The notes beneath the pieces are model-generated. The model made no database searches. It worked only from the letters and a program-made list of their open reading frames with translations, and was not told where the DNA came from. Below, piece after piece: positions 36,227-46,744 of a stretch of 64,000 bases of DNA. Source of the stretch: Lonicera japonica (taxonomy: Eukaryota; Streptophyta; Magnoliopsida; Dipsacales; Caprifoliaceae); NCBI GenBank assembly GCA_021464415.1, contig CM038469.1:62911650-62975649 (forward strand), read 5' to 3'. The position numbers and the translations under genes are program-made. Position 1 is the stretch's first letter; each line of letters starts with the position of its first letter.

Positions 36227-37081
36227 AGTAAATATCATCAATGGCCACTGAATTATTGGCAAATTCTACTAGTAGCTACTGAACTTAATTTTGTTACACT
36301 TTGACCATTGAACTTTTAAAACGTACTACCATTGGCCACTTCGTTAAATCCCACCGTTAGTTTTTGACGGAATCAATATCACGTGATTTTCATGTGCAAT
36401 GGAAGGGGCATTTAAGTCTTTTTCTATTTTCTTTTTCTTTTTTCCTTTTCTTTCTTCTTCTTCTTCCCCTTTTTCCTCCTCTTTCTTCTCAGACGAATTT
36501 CTTCTTCTTCGAAACCCACCAAATTAATTCAATTCAGCAAAAAAAAAAATTCGAAAGAAGAAGAAAGGGGAAGAAATTCGGAGAAAGTCGAAATTCAGAG
36601 AAAAGAGAAGAATAAAATTGGAGAAGAAGGAGAAGAAATTCGGAGGAAGTCGAAATTCAGAGAAAAGAGAAGAATAAAATCGGAGAAGAAGAAGAAGAAA
36701 TTTGGAGGAGAAAGGGGAAGAAATTTGGAGGAAGGCGAAATACGGAAAAAAGAGAAGAAGAAAATCAAAGAAGAAGAAAATCGGAAAAGAAATTCGGAGA
36801 AGAAGAAAAAGAAAATCAGAGAATAAAGAGGAGGAGAAAAGGGAAGAAGAAAAAGAAAGAAAAGGAAAAAAGAAAAAGAAAATAGAAAAAGACTTAAATG
36901 CCCCTTCCATGCACATGAAGATCACGTGATATTAATTCCGTCAAAAATTAACGGTGGAATTTAATAGAGTGGCCAGTGGTAGTACGTTTTAAAAGTTTAA
37001 TGGTCAAAGTGTAATAAAATTAAGTTCAGTAATTATTGATAAAATTTGTCAATAGTTCAGTGACCATTAATAATATTTACT
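36227..37081. mobile_element. Long-TIR Mutator-like MITE with polypurine core, upstream of CDKAL1
   Basis: Arms of about 260 bp (36227-36480 and 36830-37081) are nearly perfect reverse complements. Landmarks are AGTAAATATCATCAATGG, TTTTAAAACGTACTACCA, ATCACGTGAT and GGAAGGGGCATTTAAGTC on the left, each with a complement on the right. The core (36541-36895) is almost pure purine. Flanks AAATTTAAG and GAAATTAAA are similar but not a clean duplication. All open frames inside translate the GAAGAA core and are spurious. Confidence 0.75.
36541..36895. repeat. Polypurine (GAA/GGA) tract, about 350 bp
   Basis: The plus strand is almost entirely A and G, with loose repeats of GAGAAAAGAGAAGAAG and AAATTCGGAG, while the left arm just before it is pyrimidine-rich. 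Such mirror-like R/Y tracts can form triplex DNA in vitro; whether this one does is unknown. Confidence 0.85.
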
Positions 37082-37119
37082 GGAAATTAAAAGGGGGCAT
37101 TTTGAACTATCGGCCTTAT

Positions 37120-37259
37120 TGATCAAAAAAAAAAAAAAAAAAAAAACTATCGGCCAATTTTATGGTTTGCGCTTTCAGTCAATGTTCTCTCTCTCCGCCT
37201 ACCAATACCAATCGCTCTCTCCGCCACTGTACGCACTGTGTTAGGTATAGTTATAGGAT
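37120..37259 (+). promoter_or_regulatory. Short 5' region of the CDKAL1 gene
   Basis: Between the MITE (ending 37081) and the ATG at 37260 there is an A-run (37127-37146) and a CT-rich leader (TTCTCTCTCTCCGCC near 37181). I see no clear TATA box. The short distance means the core promoter must be here or within the element. Confidence 0.35.
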
Positions 37260-37451
37260 ATGGAGGACATTGAGGATTTGTTGGCCGGGAGTGGCGGAGG
37301 AGCTCCACCCGGCTTCCGGTTGCCCTTCTCGGCGTCCGTTGGTTTAAATCCCAAAAAGAAGAATAAGAACCACCACCACCTCAAAAGCTCTTCTCTCATC
37401 CCGCAAGACCTACTCAGTGCGCATCAACCTCCCAAAATCCCTGGTACCCAG
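37260..37451 (+). CDS. CDKAL1: CDKAL1-type threonylcarbamoyladenosine tRNA methylthiotransferase, exon 1
   Basis: The exon encodes 64 residues starting MEDIEDLLAGSGGGAPPGFR and ending KIPGTQ, the N-terminus of plant homologues of CDKAL1/MtaB. These are radical-SAM iron-sulfur enzymes that methylthiolate t6A at position 37 of certain tRNAs. The donor is GTCTCT after the codon for Q, which is less common than GTAAGT but valid. The N-terminal extension lies before the catalytic domains, so no active-site residue is here. The start agrees with the conserved MEDIEDLL motif. The role is inferred from homology. Confidence 0.88.
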
Positions 37452-38356
37452 GTCTCTCCTCTCCCCTCTTCCCTTTTTCCTCTTTTATACACATATACGT
37501 TTGAATGTATTTCTTCATATGAAGTTTGAAAACTGAATACATTGTTTGTTGTATTTCAGAATGTCACATTTGAATAAGTAAGGTTTATTTGAATATATAA
37601 CTAACATGAGTTTTATAGCTTACGGACCCATTTTAATACCTCTTATGTCTGAATATTGTACATTCAGAATCAAGAGGTTGCGAACAAGCGAGTCCATTTT
37701 TGATGGGGGCAAAATTGGATGGGGGTCATAGGGTCTCCAATGATAAAACAACGTGTGTCCATTCTTATCTAAAATTAATTTCTTTTTCATTTGATTTAAA
37801 TGGATAAAAATTAACACGCGTCATTTTTTTATTGGGACCCGATGACCCCATCCAATTTTGCCCCAATCAAAATTTTTTCCGTAAACAAGCTGCCCCTAAG
37901 AGTGAAATCTTATTTAGGCTCTGTTTCATAATTGATTTTTGTGAGAACTTAAAAAATAAGTTGAGCAATGCTATCTTATGTTTATTTTAATGAGTAGATG
38001 GCTTCTGTGCTTTTTTTTTTGTGGAAAATTTGTCTTCAATATATATTTTCTTTTTCAAAAAAGCAAAAGAGTAAGAGAACATCTGTCCACATCCCTCAAC
38101 TTATCATTTTTCATTTTGTTATCACACGGAGCTTAAAAATTCAAATTTGAGCTACACAATTAGGGGTAGCTCTCCCGTAACAACTGTCCCACAGGATTTT
38201 CTTAAATGGCCTTTGCGGGGGTCAAGCCCTGCCTACTTTTGTGAAAGGTGAGCAACTGAGCATTGATTCCAAGTGAGCTAGAGCTCATTGTATATATTTC
38301 TCCATATATATACAATCTTGCTGATTTATGTTGTTCTCTTAATACCTTAATTGCAG

Positions 38357-38395
38357 ACAATTTATATGAAGACATTTGGTTGTTCCCATAATCAG
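38357..38395 (+). CDS. CDKAL1: CDKAL1-type methylthiotransferase, exon 2
   Basis: A 39-bp exon follows a TTAATTGCAG acceptor, encodes TIYMKTFGCSHNQ and ends at a GTAACT donor. It continues the reading phase of exon 1. The GC in TFGCSHNQ is the first conserved cysteine of the N-terminal methylthiotransferase (UPF0004) domain, which binds the auxiliary cluster. The next exon should begin with an SDSEYM-like motif; I do not find it between 38396 and 64000. The intervening DNA is almost all retrotransposon. Confidence 0.9.
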
Positions 38396-38736
38396 GTAAC
38401 TTTTATGATCCACGTTTTGAGTTCTCATTTGCATTTATAGTCGCACTTACGGTTCTTAAATAAGTTTCCAGGCATTTCTTTATCAGTTTTTTGAAAATAT
38501 TGTTGTGTTCACTATCATATGTTTTATCTAACAAATTCGGTTAACATAAAATTTGTAGTATACTTTACTCAACTCAGTGTAGCCTTTTCAGTACTTGGTG
38601 GAGTCAATTCCTTGAATCTTATTTCTTCATTATGCGCTATTATTTAGGGTAGAGATTGAGCAGTGGGGAAACTTTTACGGCCATAAAAAAAGTCTTCCAC
38701 TTGTATATGACTCGATGAAGTGGTGGGATTAAGAAT

Positions 38737-38810
38737 TGTTAGGAACCATTTATCCCAAAAAGTTAAGTTGTTAGGTAGTGGGCCAACAATGTATGTCATG
38801 GTCTCTAACA
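38737..38810 (-). repeat. TRIM 3' LTR (minus orientation)
   Basis: The 74-bp terminal repeat runs TGTTAGGAACC to CTCTAACA on the plus strand. It is about 80% alike to its partner at 38966-39038, which indicates an old insertion. Confidence 0.9.
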
Positions 38811-38965
38811 CTGCCCCTCACATGAGACCCCACTCGCAGGTGGAGAAATAAAGCAAACTAGGGTGCACTAACAATAAAGTGTGCATACTGCATAAACATA
38901 GAAGGGGAAACAAATGCAACGGGAAGATTCGTGCCCAAGATTGCAAAACTTGAACTTTGATACCA

Positions 38966-39038
38966 TGTTAGGAACTATCTATCTCAAAAGCTTAAGCTGT
39001 TAGGTAGTGACCAACAATATATATCATGGTCTCCGACA
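38966..39038 (-). repeat. TRIM 5' LTR (minus orientation)
   Basis: The 73-bp partner repeat ends CTCCGACA on the plus strand and abuts the primer-binding site at 38955-38965. Confidence 0.9.
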
Positions 39039-39136
39039 AGAATGATTAGCATTTTATAGATTTTGGAGAGTTGAGAGAGGAGGAAGAAATTTATATTTTT
39101 CAAAATTAAAAGGAAACTAGATTTACCATATATTTT

Positions 39137-40012
39137 TTTTTATCAGAAACAACTGCTTTTATTGATGATAATCATAAAAAGCAAGCACTACAGTGCAAAT
39201 ACAAAGCCAAAAGAAAAGATGATGGACCAGCAGTCCACCCAAACATCTAACAAATAATCAAAAAACTAATAAAAGAAAAATAAATAAATTCTATCATCTT
39301 TTAACATCACCACTAAATAATTAAAGCAACACTACCTCCAAATATCCGAAATCGATAAAATTCCAAAAAGATTGGAAGTGTTCAAAGTGATGCAATCCTC
39401 TTAACTGTACTCTATACCACACTTCATTTACATCTATTTGTTTATCCTCGAGCATTATAGCATTCTTTTCCTGCCCTATCAACCATGCCAATGCCATAGA
39501 GCAATATCTCCATAATTCTTTGGCCTTTCTTTTGTTGCATTTGAATTGCCAATCGCTGTATAAAAAGTCATGCCATCGCTTAAGAAACGCCCCAACCACT
39601 TCAAAGATCGATCTAGCTTTATCCCATAACTTTTGAGTATAATTACAATGGAGCAAAATGTGATCTATAGATTCATTATCTTTCTTACAAGGGATACACC
39701 AAGACAAGGTTGAGATGGCCTTCTGATTTGAAGAAAATCACACGTATTGACTATTTTCCAATAAGCCAACCAAGCAAACATTTTAACTTTGGGAGGAATA
39801 CCCACATTCTAAATCATTTTGTAAGGCACAAAAGGAACATCTTCTAAGGATTGAATAATCGATTTGCAAGAGAATATCCCAGATTTATCCCACTACCAAA
39901 CCTCTTATCCTTGATCAAAGATGAAAGAGAAAAACCCTCAATAGAATTCAACAGCCCAATATGTTCCAAAAACTCCCTATCATTAAAGTTTCTACGAAAT
40001 GAAATATCCCAA
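39137..40012 (-). pseudogene. LINE A (L1), segment 1: 3' end and zinc-binding C-terminus
   Basis: Minus-strand L1. The T-run at about 39137-39145 is the poly(A) tail. Upstream frames encode the C-terminal zf-RVT region (CIPCKKDNESIDHILLHCNY, about 39640-39700) ending at a stop near 39321. The frame is broken several times between 39710 and 40012. The segment stops at the insertion of a plus-strand L1; the protein resumes at 40594 (WD before the break, ISFRRNFNDREF after it). Confidence 0.85.
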
Positions 40013-40582
40013 CAAGGTTCGAAAGGAATTCGACTTGATTGCAATATTTCTGGGTTCTTGGTATGAATTGCTTACTATCAAGTGGTTCTTCATAGGTGAC
40101 AAAAAGAAATGCAAAACATTATGGAGGTGTAGTTGCATGGCTGTGATGTGGTGTATTTGGAGAGAGAGAAATAAGAGAATTTTTGAAGAAACTAAAGAAG
40201 AATTAGAAAAGACTTGGGACTGAATCAAGAATCTGGCTTCACTTTGGGCATTTTCTTCGAAGAATTTTGGAATCTTGACTATGTCAGAGATTGTTAGGGA
40301 TTGGGGTTTGGCTATGCAGTAGCCTTATTTAGGCTTTAGAGGTTTGCCTAGTGCCTAGGAGAATGATTGTTGTTGTTAGGGACTAGTGCTTGTTTTTTGG
40401 GCCCAGGGTTAGTTTTGATTTGTAGTAGGACTTTTTGTCTGTTTTGTGCTGGTGATGTTGGGGCTATTTCTTTTTTGTTTTTGTTTTCTGGTGTGCTTGG
40501 TGGTGGATTTCTCATCTGCTTCCAACACCTTTGCTTGTATCTGATTTTGCCAATTAATATAAGCTTTGTTTTTTATAAAAAA
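40013..40582 (+). mobile_element. 5'-truncated L1 inserted into LINE A, TSD AAATATCCCAA
   Basis: It is flanked by the 11-bp duplication AAATATCCCAA (40002-40012 and 40583-40593) and ends in TTTTTTATAAAAAAAAA, a poly(A) tail. It encodes only the last part of ORF2: LWRCSCMAVMWCIWRERNKR then IFEETKEELEKTWD (to about 40220), followed by a 3' UTR of about 350 bp. Typical dead-on-arrival 5' truncation. Confidence 0.88.
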
Positions 40583-40593
40583 AAATATCCCAA

Positions 40594-41093
40594 GAATACG
40601 AATCGACTGAATTCCACTTAACAAAAGAAGAGATAGGGGGAGTGTTTTATGGGAAATTTTATAAATACTAGGGAATGTAGAAGCTAGCGGTCTATGTCCA
40701 ATCCAATGATCTTCCCAAAAGCAAATAATATTTCCTGCACCCACCTTAGGCTTAATAAAGGTTTTGAAAAACTCAATGCCCTTAGAAATTGCTTTCCAAG
40801 GATTACAAATAGACCCTCTAATCACCATGTTCGAGTCCCAACCATTCTCATGAATCCCATACTTGCTTTTAATAATTGAGCACTAAATAAAGTTTTGTTC
40901 TAGAGGAAATCTCCATAGCCACTTACCCAACAGTGCCTCATTTTTCTTTGCTAGGTTGCCTATACCCAAACCTCCCATGACTTTTTCCAATCTACAAAAT
41001 GATCACTCTTTTTCTCACCCGAGCCCTCCCAAAAAAAATTTCGCATTTTTTTCCTATAATTTACGTACCGAAATGGGCATTTTGAAAAGGGAC
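40594..41093 (-). pseudogene. LINE A, segment 2: ORF2 between RT and zinc-binding region
   Basis: Minus-strand translation includes NPWKAISKGIEFFKTFIKPK and FWEDHWIGHRPLAS, the post-RT region of plant L1 ORF2, matching 51230-51370 of the plus-strand L1. It is broken by frame changes. The Copia insertion begins at 41094 and the next LINE A codons are at about 45025. Confidence 0.82.
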
Positions 41094-41264
41094 TGTTAAG
41101 ATTTGTATATTTTTTATTTATAGAATGTGTATATTTAGGAGATAATTAGGAAATCCTTATTATAAGAAAATATACTTATTTTTAGGGTTTCTCTATTGTA
41201 TATATAGATACTCATTTTCTTAATAATAATAACAATTCTTCTCACAATCTCTTGTATTCTTACA
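41094..41264 (+). repeat. Copia 5' LTR
   Basis: 171 bp, TGTTAAGATTTG to ATTCTTACA. A TATA-like TATATATAGATA at about 41199 precedes the likely transcript start. It is highly similar to the 3' LTR with scattered substitutions and a small length difference. Confidence 0.93.
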
Positions 41265-41539
41265 TGGTATTAGAGGATTCAATTCTCATATAGTAACCAA
41301 ACCCTAGCCGCTGTGTTTCTATCCTAGCGTGTAAACCCTAGCCATCGCGTATAAAAAAAAGCATTGTTCATCAGACCACTATTCATTGCTACTGTTCACG
41401 GGGGGTACTGCTCATTGGACACTGTTCTCGTGCTACTGTTCACCGGATACTGTTCACATTTTCAGATCCACTTTTTCCAGACCGTCTTTCTAAGATCTAT
41501 GTTCTAGCATATTTCTAATATATTCATAGCATTAGTTTA

Positions 41540-44500
41540 GTGGTATTTTGGGTTATACATTCAAGTACTCCAAGCGAAGAATCAATCCTTACGCTTTCGG
41601 TATCTGCCACTAAATATGTTGAGTTCCTACAATTCCAAGAGAACAAGCGGTCCATCTCCAATGCTTATGCAAATCATACTGGTAACCCTATTGCCTGTGT
41701 CTCTTACTCATTATCTCTTAGATCTTGAGTTCTTGATTATGGTGCTTCTAACCATATGTCTGGTAATAAGAATTTGTTCTCTTCTATTACTTATTCTGAG
41801 TCATTGTCTACTGTTGCCTTAGTCGATGACTCTCAAACAAAAGTTAAAGGCATTGGACAGGCTAAACCTTTGCATACCTTGTCTTTAAATTATCTTCTTT
41901 TTGTGCCTGGATGTCATTTCAATTTGATTTCAGTTAACAAATTAACCCAAACCTTACTTTATTCCGTTACCTTTGTTGCTAATTCGGTTCTTGTGCAGGA
42001 GCATAGTACTGGGAAGTTAATTGGAGTAGGACATGAGTACTGTGGTCTATACTACCTCACCCTACCATCAACCCCTGTTGCCTGTGTTGCTAGTGATCCA
42101 CCTGCACTTTTTCACCAGCGTTTAGGCCATCCCAACCTACAAAAACTACAAAAGATGGTGCCGAGTCTTTCTCTTGTGTCATCTTTAGAGTGTCTTGTCA
42201 GTTAGAAAAACACATTTGTAGTTGTTTTCCCAGTCGTGTTAATAAACAAGCAGATTCACCTTTTTCTCTAGTTCATTCTGATGTATGGGGTCCTAATCGT
42301 GTCAAGACAACTTTGAGTTTTCAATATTTTATCACTTTTGTTGATGATTTTTCCCCGATGCACTTAGTTATTTTTAATGAAAAATCGTTCCGAGTTATTC
42401 TCCATCTTTCAAACATTTTGCTAAGAAATTATAACCCAATTTGGCACCACTATTTGTACTTTCCGCAGTAATAATGCACGAGAATATTTTTCTGCTCCCT
42501 TCTAATCCTTTACGACTTATCAAGGCATACTTCACTAATCTTCTTGTGCTCATGCTCCTCAACAAAATGGAGTGGCTGAACGGAAAAATAGACACTTGAT
42601 TGAAACTGCTCGTACTCTCCTTATTCACAATCATGTTCCACAACATTTTTGGGGAGACGCAGTCCTCACCACTTGCTATTTAATTAATAGGATGCCATCC
42701 TCAGTTTTAGAAAATCAAGTACTTCATTCTCTGTTATTTTCCACCCAGCCTCTTTATCCTGTCTACCCTCATGTCTTTGGCTGCACTTGTTTTGTTCATG
42801 ACCTCACTCCTGGGAAAGATAAGTTACATGCTAAAACTCTCAAATGTACCTTTTTGGGGTATTCTCACTTACAAAAAAGTTATCTTTGTTTTTCCCCGGA
42901 TTTTAAACGATACCTTGTTTCCGCAGCCGTCACCTTCTTTGAGACAACTCCCTTCTTCCTTTCTTCAGAGAGTGCTGCGTGTCCTATTGATATTAGTGAG
43001 TACCCCATATCAAACACTAGTCCTATTCCACAGATTGTGTGTTCTCTTGATTTTGTGGCTCCTACTGTAACCTCGCCACCTCCTCTACTTACCTACCATC
43101 GCCGACCTCAACCTATATCTGTTGAGAACCTCACCACCGAGCTTACTATTGAGACTATATTCGAGCCTATAATCGGATCCACCGGCCTCATCTCCTACTT
43201 CAGTTATGCATCTGGTTTCGGCTCCTGACTTGGATCATCGTTTATCTCCAAAATATACTACCTTTGTATCGTCTTTGTCTCCTGTTTTTATACCTAAAAA
43301 TGTAGGAGCCACTCTTTTTGATCCGGGCTGGCGCTAGGCTATGGTTGATGAGATGTCAGCCTTGCATTCGAGTGGCACATGGGATTTCGTGCCTCTTCCT
43401 CTTGGTAAATCAACTGTGGGTTGTCGTTGGATTTAAACTGTCAAAGTTGAACCCGATTGAAATGTTGATCGTTTGAAAGCCCAATTAGTTGCAAAAGGGT
43501 ATACCCAGATCTATGGGTTTAATTATGGTGATACGTTTTCTCCGGTGGCTAAGTTGTCCTCTGTTCGTTTATTTCTCTATATGGCAGCCATTCGTCACTG
43601 GCCCCTTTATCAGTTGGACATCAAGAATGCTTTTCTTCATGGTGAATTACAGGAAGAGGTATATATGAAACAACCTCCTGGGTTTGTTGTTCAGGGGGAG
43701 TCTAATCTGGTGTGCCGCCTCCGTCGCTCTCTTTATGGACTAAAGCAGTCTCTTCGGGCTTGATTTGGACACTTTAGTTCGGTTGTTTGTCAGTTTGGTA
43801 TGACTCGTAGTGAGGTTAATCACTCCGTCTTTTACTCCTATTCATCTCCTGACAGATGCATCTATTTGGTCGTTTATGTGGACGATATTGTAATTATAGA
43901 AAATGATCAAGAGGGCATACAGAAACTCAAGCAGCATTTATTTCACCACTTTCAGACGAAAGATTTAAGGAAACTCAAATATTTTCTGGGAATAGAAGCT
44001 GCTTAATCTCGACAGAGTATTATCATCTCCCAGCGGAATTATGCCTTAGATATCTTAGAAGAAACTGGCATGGCAAATTGCAAACCTGTAGAAACTCCGA
44101 TGGATCCAAACGTCAAACTCCTACCTAATCAGGGTGAACCATTATCAGACCCTAGCAAGTATAATAGACTTGTTGGGAAACTCAACTACCTCACCGTGAC
44201 ATGTCTTGACATAGTGTTCTCGATGAGTAAACTTAGCTAGTTCCTAAGTGCTCCATGTGATAGTCATTAGGAGCAGTTGTTCGTATTTTGAAATACATAA
44301 AGAAGGCACCAGGTAAAGGCTTTCTTTATGAGAGTAGAGGCCACACTGAGATTGTTGGCTATTCTGATGCTGATTGGGCAGGCTGCCCATATGATAGACA
44401 TTCAACTAGTGGGTATTGTATCTTTGTTGGAGGAAATCTGGTCTCATAGAAGAGTAAGAAACAATCGGTTGTTTCCTTGTCCACCACCGAGGCAGAATAT

Positions 44501-44820
44501 TGGGCCATGGCAAAAGTGACACATGAGCTCATATGCATGAAACAATTACTCCAGAAGCTGAAGCTCACGAAGATTCAACAAATGAAGTTAATATGTGATA
44601 ATTAAGCAGCTCTCCACATTGCGTCTAATCTGGTTTTTCGCGAAAGGACCAAACATATCGAGATTGATTGTCATTTTATTTGACATTGCGTCTCATCCGG
44701 TCTTTCAGGGGAGATCGCTTCTAGCTATATGAAATCGAATGATCAACTAGCTGATATCTTTACTAAGTCTCTTGGTGGACCTCGAGTAAATTATATTTGT
44801 AACAAGTTTGGAACATATAG
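41540..44820 (+). pseudogene. Copia pol remnant (protease, integrase, RT, RNase H)
   Basis: The protease motif reads VLDYGASNHMSG (about 41730-41760) where D-S/T-G-A is usual. Integrase shows HQRLGHPNLQKL (zinc-binding start, about 42112), HSDVWGP (about 42268) and GVAERKNRH (catalytic E, about 42571). RT shows [20 protein letters not shown] (43482 on), [20 protein letters not shown] and the catalytic YVDD (about 43877). RNase H has a DADWAGC-like block (about 44365) and STTEAEYWAMA (about 44480). In-frame stops and frameshifts occur throughout, for example a TGA at 41726 and a stop after [12 protein letters not shown] at 43761. The element cannot make its own polyprotein. Confidence 0.9.
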
Positions 44821-44846
44821 TTTGTATGCTCCAGCTAGTGGGGGAG

Positions 44847-45019
44847 TGTTAAGATTTGTATATATTTTATTTATAGAATGTGTATATTTAGGAGATAATT
44901 AGGAAATCCTTATTATAAGGAAATATCCTTATTTTTAGGGTCTCTCTTTTATATATATAGATGTACTCCTTTTCTTAATAATAATAACAATTCTTCTCGC
45001 AATCTCTTGTATCCTCACA
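44847..45019 (+). repeat. Copia 3' LTR
   Basis: 173 bp, TGTTAAGATTTG to TATCCTCACA, directly after AGTGGGGGAG. Confidence 0.93.
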
Positions 45020-45267
45020 GGGACAAATAGTATATGGGCAGATTTTCAAGGACTAATTGAATAAGTGAAAGTCTACCACCCCTTGAAAAGCAACTCTTCA
45101 ACCAACCCTCAAGTCTTTTCGAGACTTTTTCTAATGACTGGGTTCCAAAAACCCAATCTGTTCGAGTTGTCCCCCAAAGGCATACCTAAAGATGAAAGTG
45201 GCCATGATCCCACGGCATAACCCTCCAAATTTGCTAAACCTTGTACTTCTTCCTCTCTTACATTTTT
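45020..45267 (-). pseudogene. LINE A, segment 3: RT C-terminal part
   Basis: Minus-strand translation gives EEEVQGLANLEGYAVGSWPL followed by SSLGMPLGDNSN, matching the RT-thumb region of L1 ORF2 (compare 50695-50780). It runs into LINE B at about 45268. The preceding RT codons of LINE A are found 10.5 kb away at 55756 and beyond. Confidence 0.8.
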
Positions 45268-45516
45268 TTTAATAAGAAACAATCAATTCCATTAAAACTT
45301 AAATAAAGATTACAAAGAAATTGATACAGTCCTGGATGAGTTATCCAAGACTAAGAAAACAGGAAAACATTGCTCTAGCTTATACAATTTAATTCAAACA
45401 AAAGACTCAGTTTTATCAAATAATTTTGCCACTTTCGCCACAAATTAGCTTTGTATATAACAATATCCCAAACTTCCCGGACTAAGCTTTCTTTATCTTC
45501 AAAGATGCGTTTATTT
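45268..45516 (-). pseudogene. LINE B (L1), segment 1: 3' end
   Basis: The T-run at 45269-45277 marks the poly(A) tail. Codons for RIFEDKESLVREVWDIV (about 45460-45510) are the last part of ORF2. They connect to WLERNKRIF encoded at about 52345, across the 6.8-kb L1 insertion. Confidence 0.82.
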
Positions 45517-45542
45517 TTTTTAAGGAAAGCAAAGTTTCTGTT

Positions 45543-46340
45543 CTAAAAAATCTTCATTTCCTTATCATTTTTGCATGTGAAAAAGGCCCTATCGGCTTGA
45601 AAGGGATTGAGTCTTATATGACAATCAAAGCAATCATCGATAGCTTTTTCTATTTTCCTCCAGGCGTCTTCTGCCTTCTCTCTAACGCATACGAAAGCCC
45701 TCTCCTCATCAAATACTGTTTCAGCCTCCTCTTTCTCCAATGTGGTTGGCTCAGGGGTATTAAGCTGGTTTGATTTGAAATTACTCTTCTTTAAAATCTC
45801 TGCATATGCTGTTGCTTGCTTCTCCATATACCTCTGACTGGCCCCATGTTTGTTACTCGCTTTATGCTCGAATTTAGTATCCTTCTTCTTTTGGAGACTG
45901 TCGTGTGTGTTAGGATTATTGACGTTCCTTCTCCTTTCCTTCAAACCCCCATTCAATATCAACTCAATGGATTATGCAAACTCTAACCATTTTTTACCTT
46001 TATCCCCAGCAGGCACTATTATATTCTCCCTTGTTCCATTCACATTTTTGTATATCTCCATAAATTGCCCCTTATCATTCTTCAGTTTATTGACCCAAAC
46101 AATCTGATCCATCACTTTGTTTTTCTTAAAGAACGCTTGTTGTTCCATCCTTTTGACTGCCTCCTTCAATTGAATAGCCACCCAAAATGTTCTTTCAAAG
46201 TTTAATGAAATAGTATTCTTACCTTTTCTGTGCTTCTCGCTAATCAGGATGTGCCCGGGCTTCTTAACATCGACCCTCAGTTGTATGATCTTCTATTCTA
46301 TATACAAAGTGATGGAATCCAGACTTTGAAGAGACGCCAT
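45543..46340 (-). pseudogene. Inverted L1 ORF1 N-terminal half
   Basis: The frame starts at an ATG (46338-46340) as MASLQSLD. After an early stop it continues in pieces, including FERTFWVAIQLKEAVKRMEQ (about 46130-46190) and AFVCVREKAEDAWRKIEKA (about 45650). The latter is an RNA-binding-type ORF1 region. It ends at FFTCKNDKEMKIF near the target junction. The missing continuation is at 46745 on the opposite strand. Confidence 0.75.
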
Positions 46341-46740
46341 TAGCTGTTGGAGCTCGTCTAAGGCTTTAATTGTCGGTCGTCTAGGGTTGCTTGTGGTGTT
46401 CGTCAATCTAGAGATCGTTTAGGGTTTATGGCGGTGCTCGTCTAGGGTTTGTTTTGTTGGTCGTCTGTGAAGAGTTTTCTAGGGTTTATGATTGTGGTTG
46501 TTTATGGTTTTGGTGGAGTCGTTTAAGGTTTTGGCGAAGATAGGCGAGGTTCAGGTTAAGGTGATGATCGTCTATGATGGTGTTTAAGAGTAAGTCGATG
46601 GTTAGGGTGGTGAGGAAGGTAGTCGACTATGGGTGACTTAGGGTTTTTCGAAGGTTAGGGTAGAGAGAGAGAGAACGAGAGAACGACCCATAGTGTAATC
46701 TGTTGGTTTAAAGCTGGGAAGAAGATGAAGGCGGTAAATG
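46341..46740 (-). promoter_or_regulatory. L1 5' untranslated region (inverted)
   Basis: Minus-strand sequence upstream of the ORF1 ATG is rich in ACCCTAA, CCCTAGACGA and CCCTAAAC words, with a GA-rich block at about 46655-46680. This fits a 5' UTR with internal promoter, as L1 elements carry. The junction with the plus-strand part is at about 46740. Confidence 0.5.
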
Positions 46741-46744
46741 CCGA

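Larger units (their letters stand above)
38737..39038 (-). mobile_element. TRIM element (terminal-repeat retrotransposon in miniature), TSD AGAAT
   Basis: It is 302 bp with 74- and 73-bp direct terminal repeats (38737-38810 and 38966-39038) that begin TG and end CA, flanked by the perfect 5-bp duplication AGAAT (38732-38736 and 39039-39043). Read on the minus strand, TGGTATCAAAG directly follows the upstream LTR, matching an initiator-Met tRNA primer-binding site. GTGAGGGGCAG directly precedes the downstream LTR as a polypurine tract. There is no coding capacity, so it depends on enzymes of other elements. It sits in CDKAL1 intron 2. Confidence 0.93.
41094..45019 (+). mobile_element. Copia LTR retrotransposon, decayed, most of gag missing, TSD GGGAC
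   Basis: It is a complete LTR-to-LTR insertion of 3926 bp with 5-bp duplication GGGAC (41089-41093 and 45020-45024). LTRs are 41094-41264 and 44847-45019. A primer-binding site TGGTATTAGAG starts at 41265, and a polypurine tract AGTGGGGGAG precedes the 3' LTR. The domain order protease, integrase, reverse transcriptase, RNase H is that of Ty1/Copia. Only about 280 bp separate the primer-binding site from the start of pol, where gag would normally need about 1 kb. It lies inside LINE A. Confidence 0.93.

Noticed and set aside
36364..36929. Long K/E/R-rich and F/S-rich open frames on both strands
   Set aside because: They translate the polypurine core of a MITE; no domain, and both strands are open only because of low complexity.
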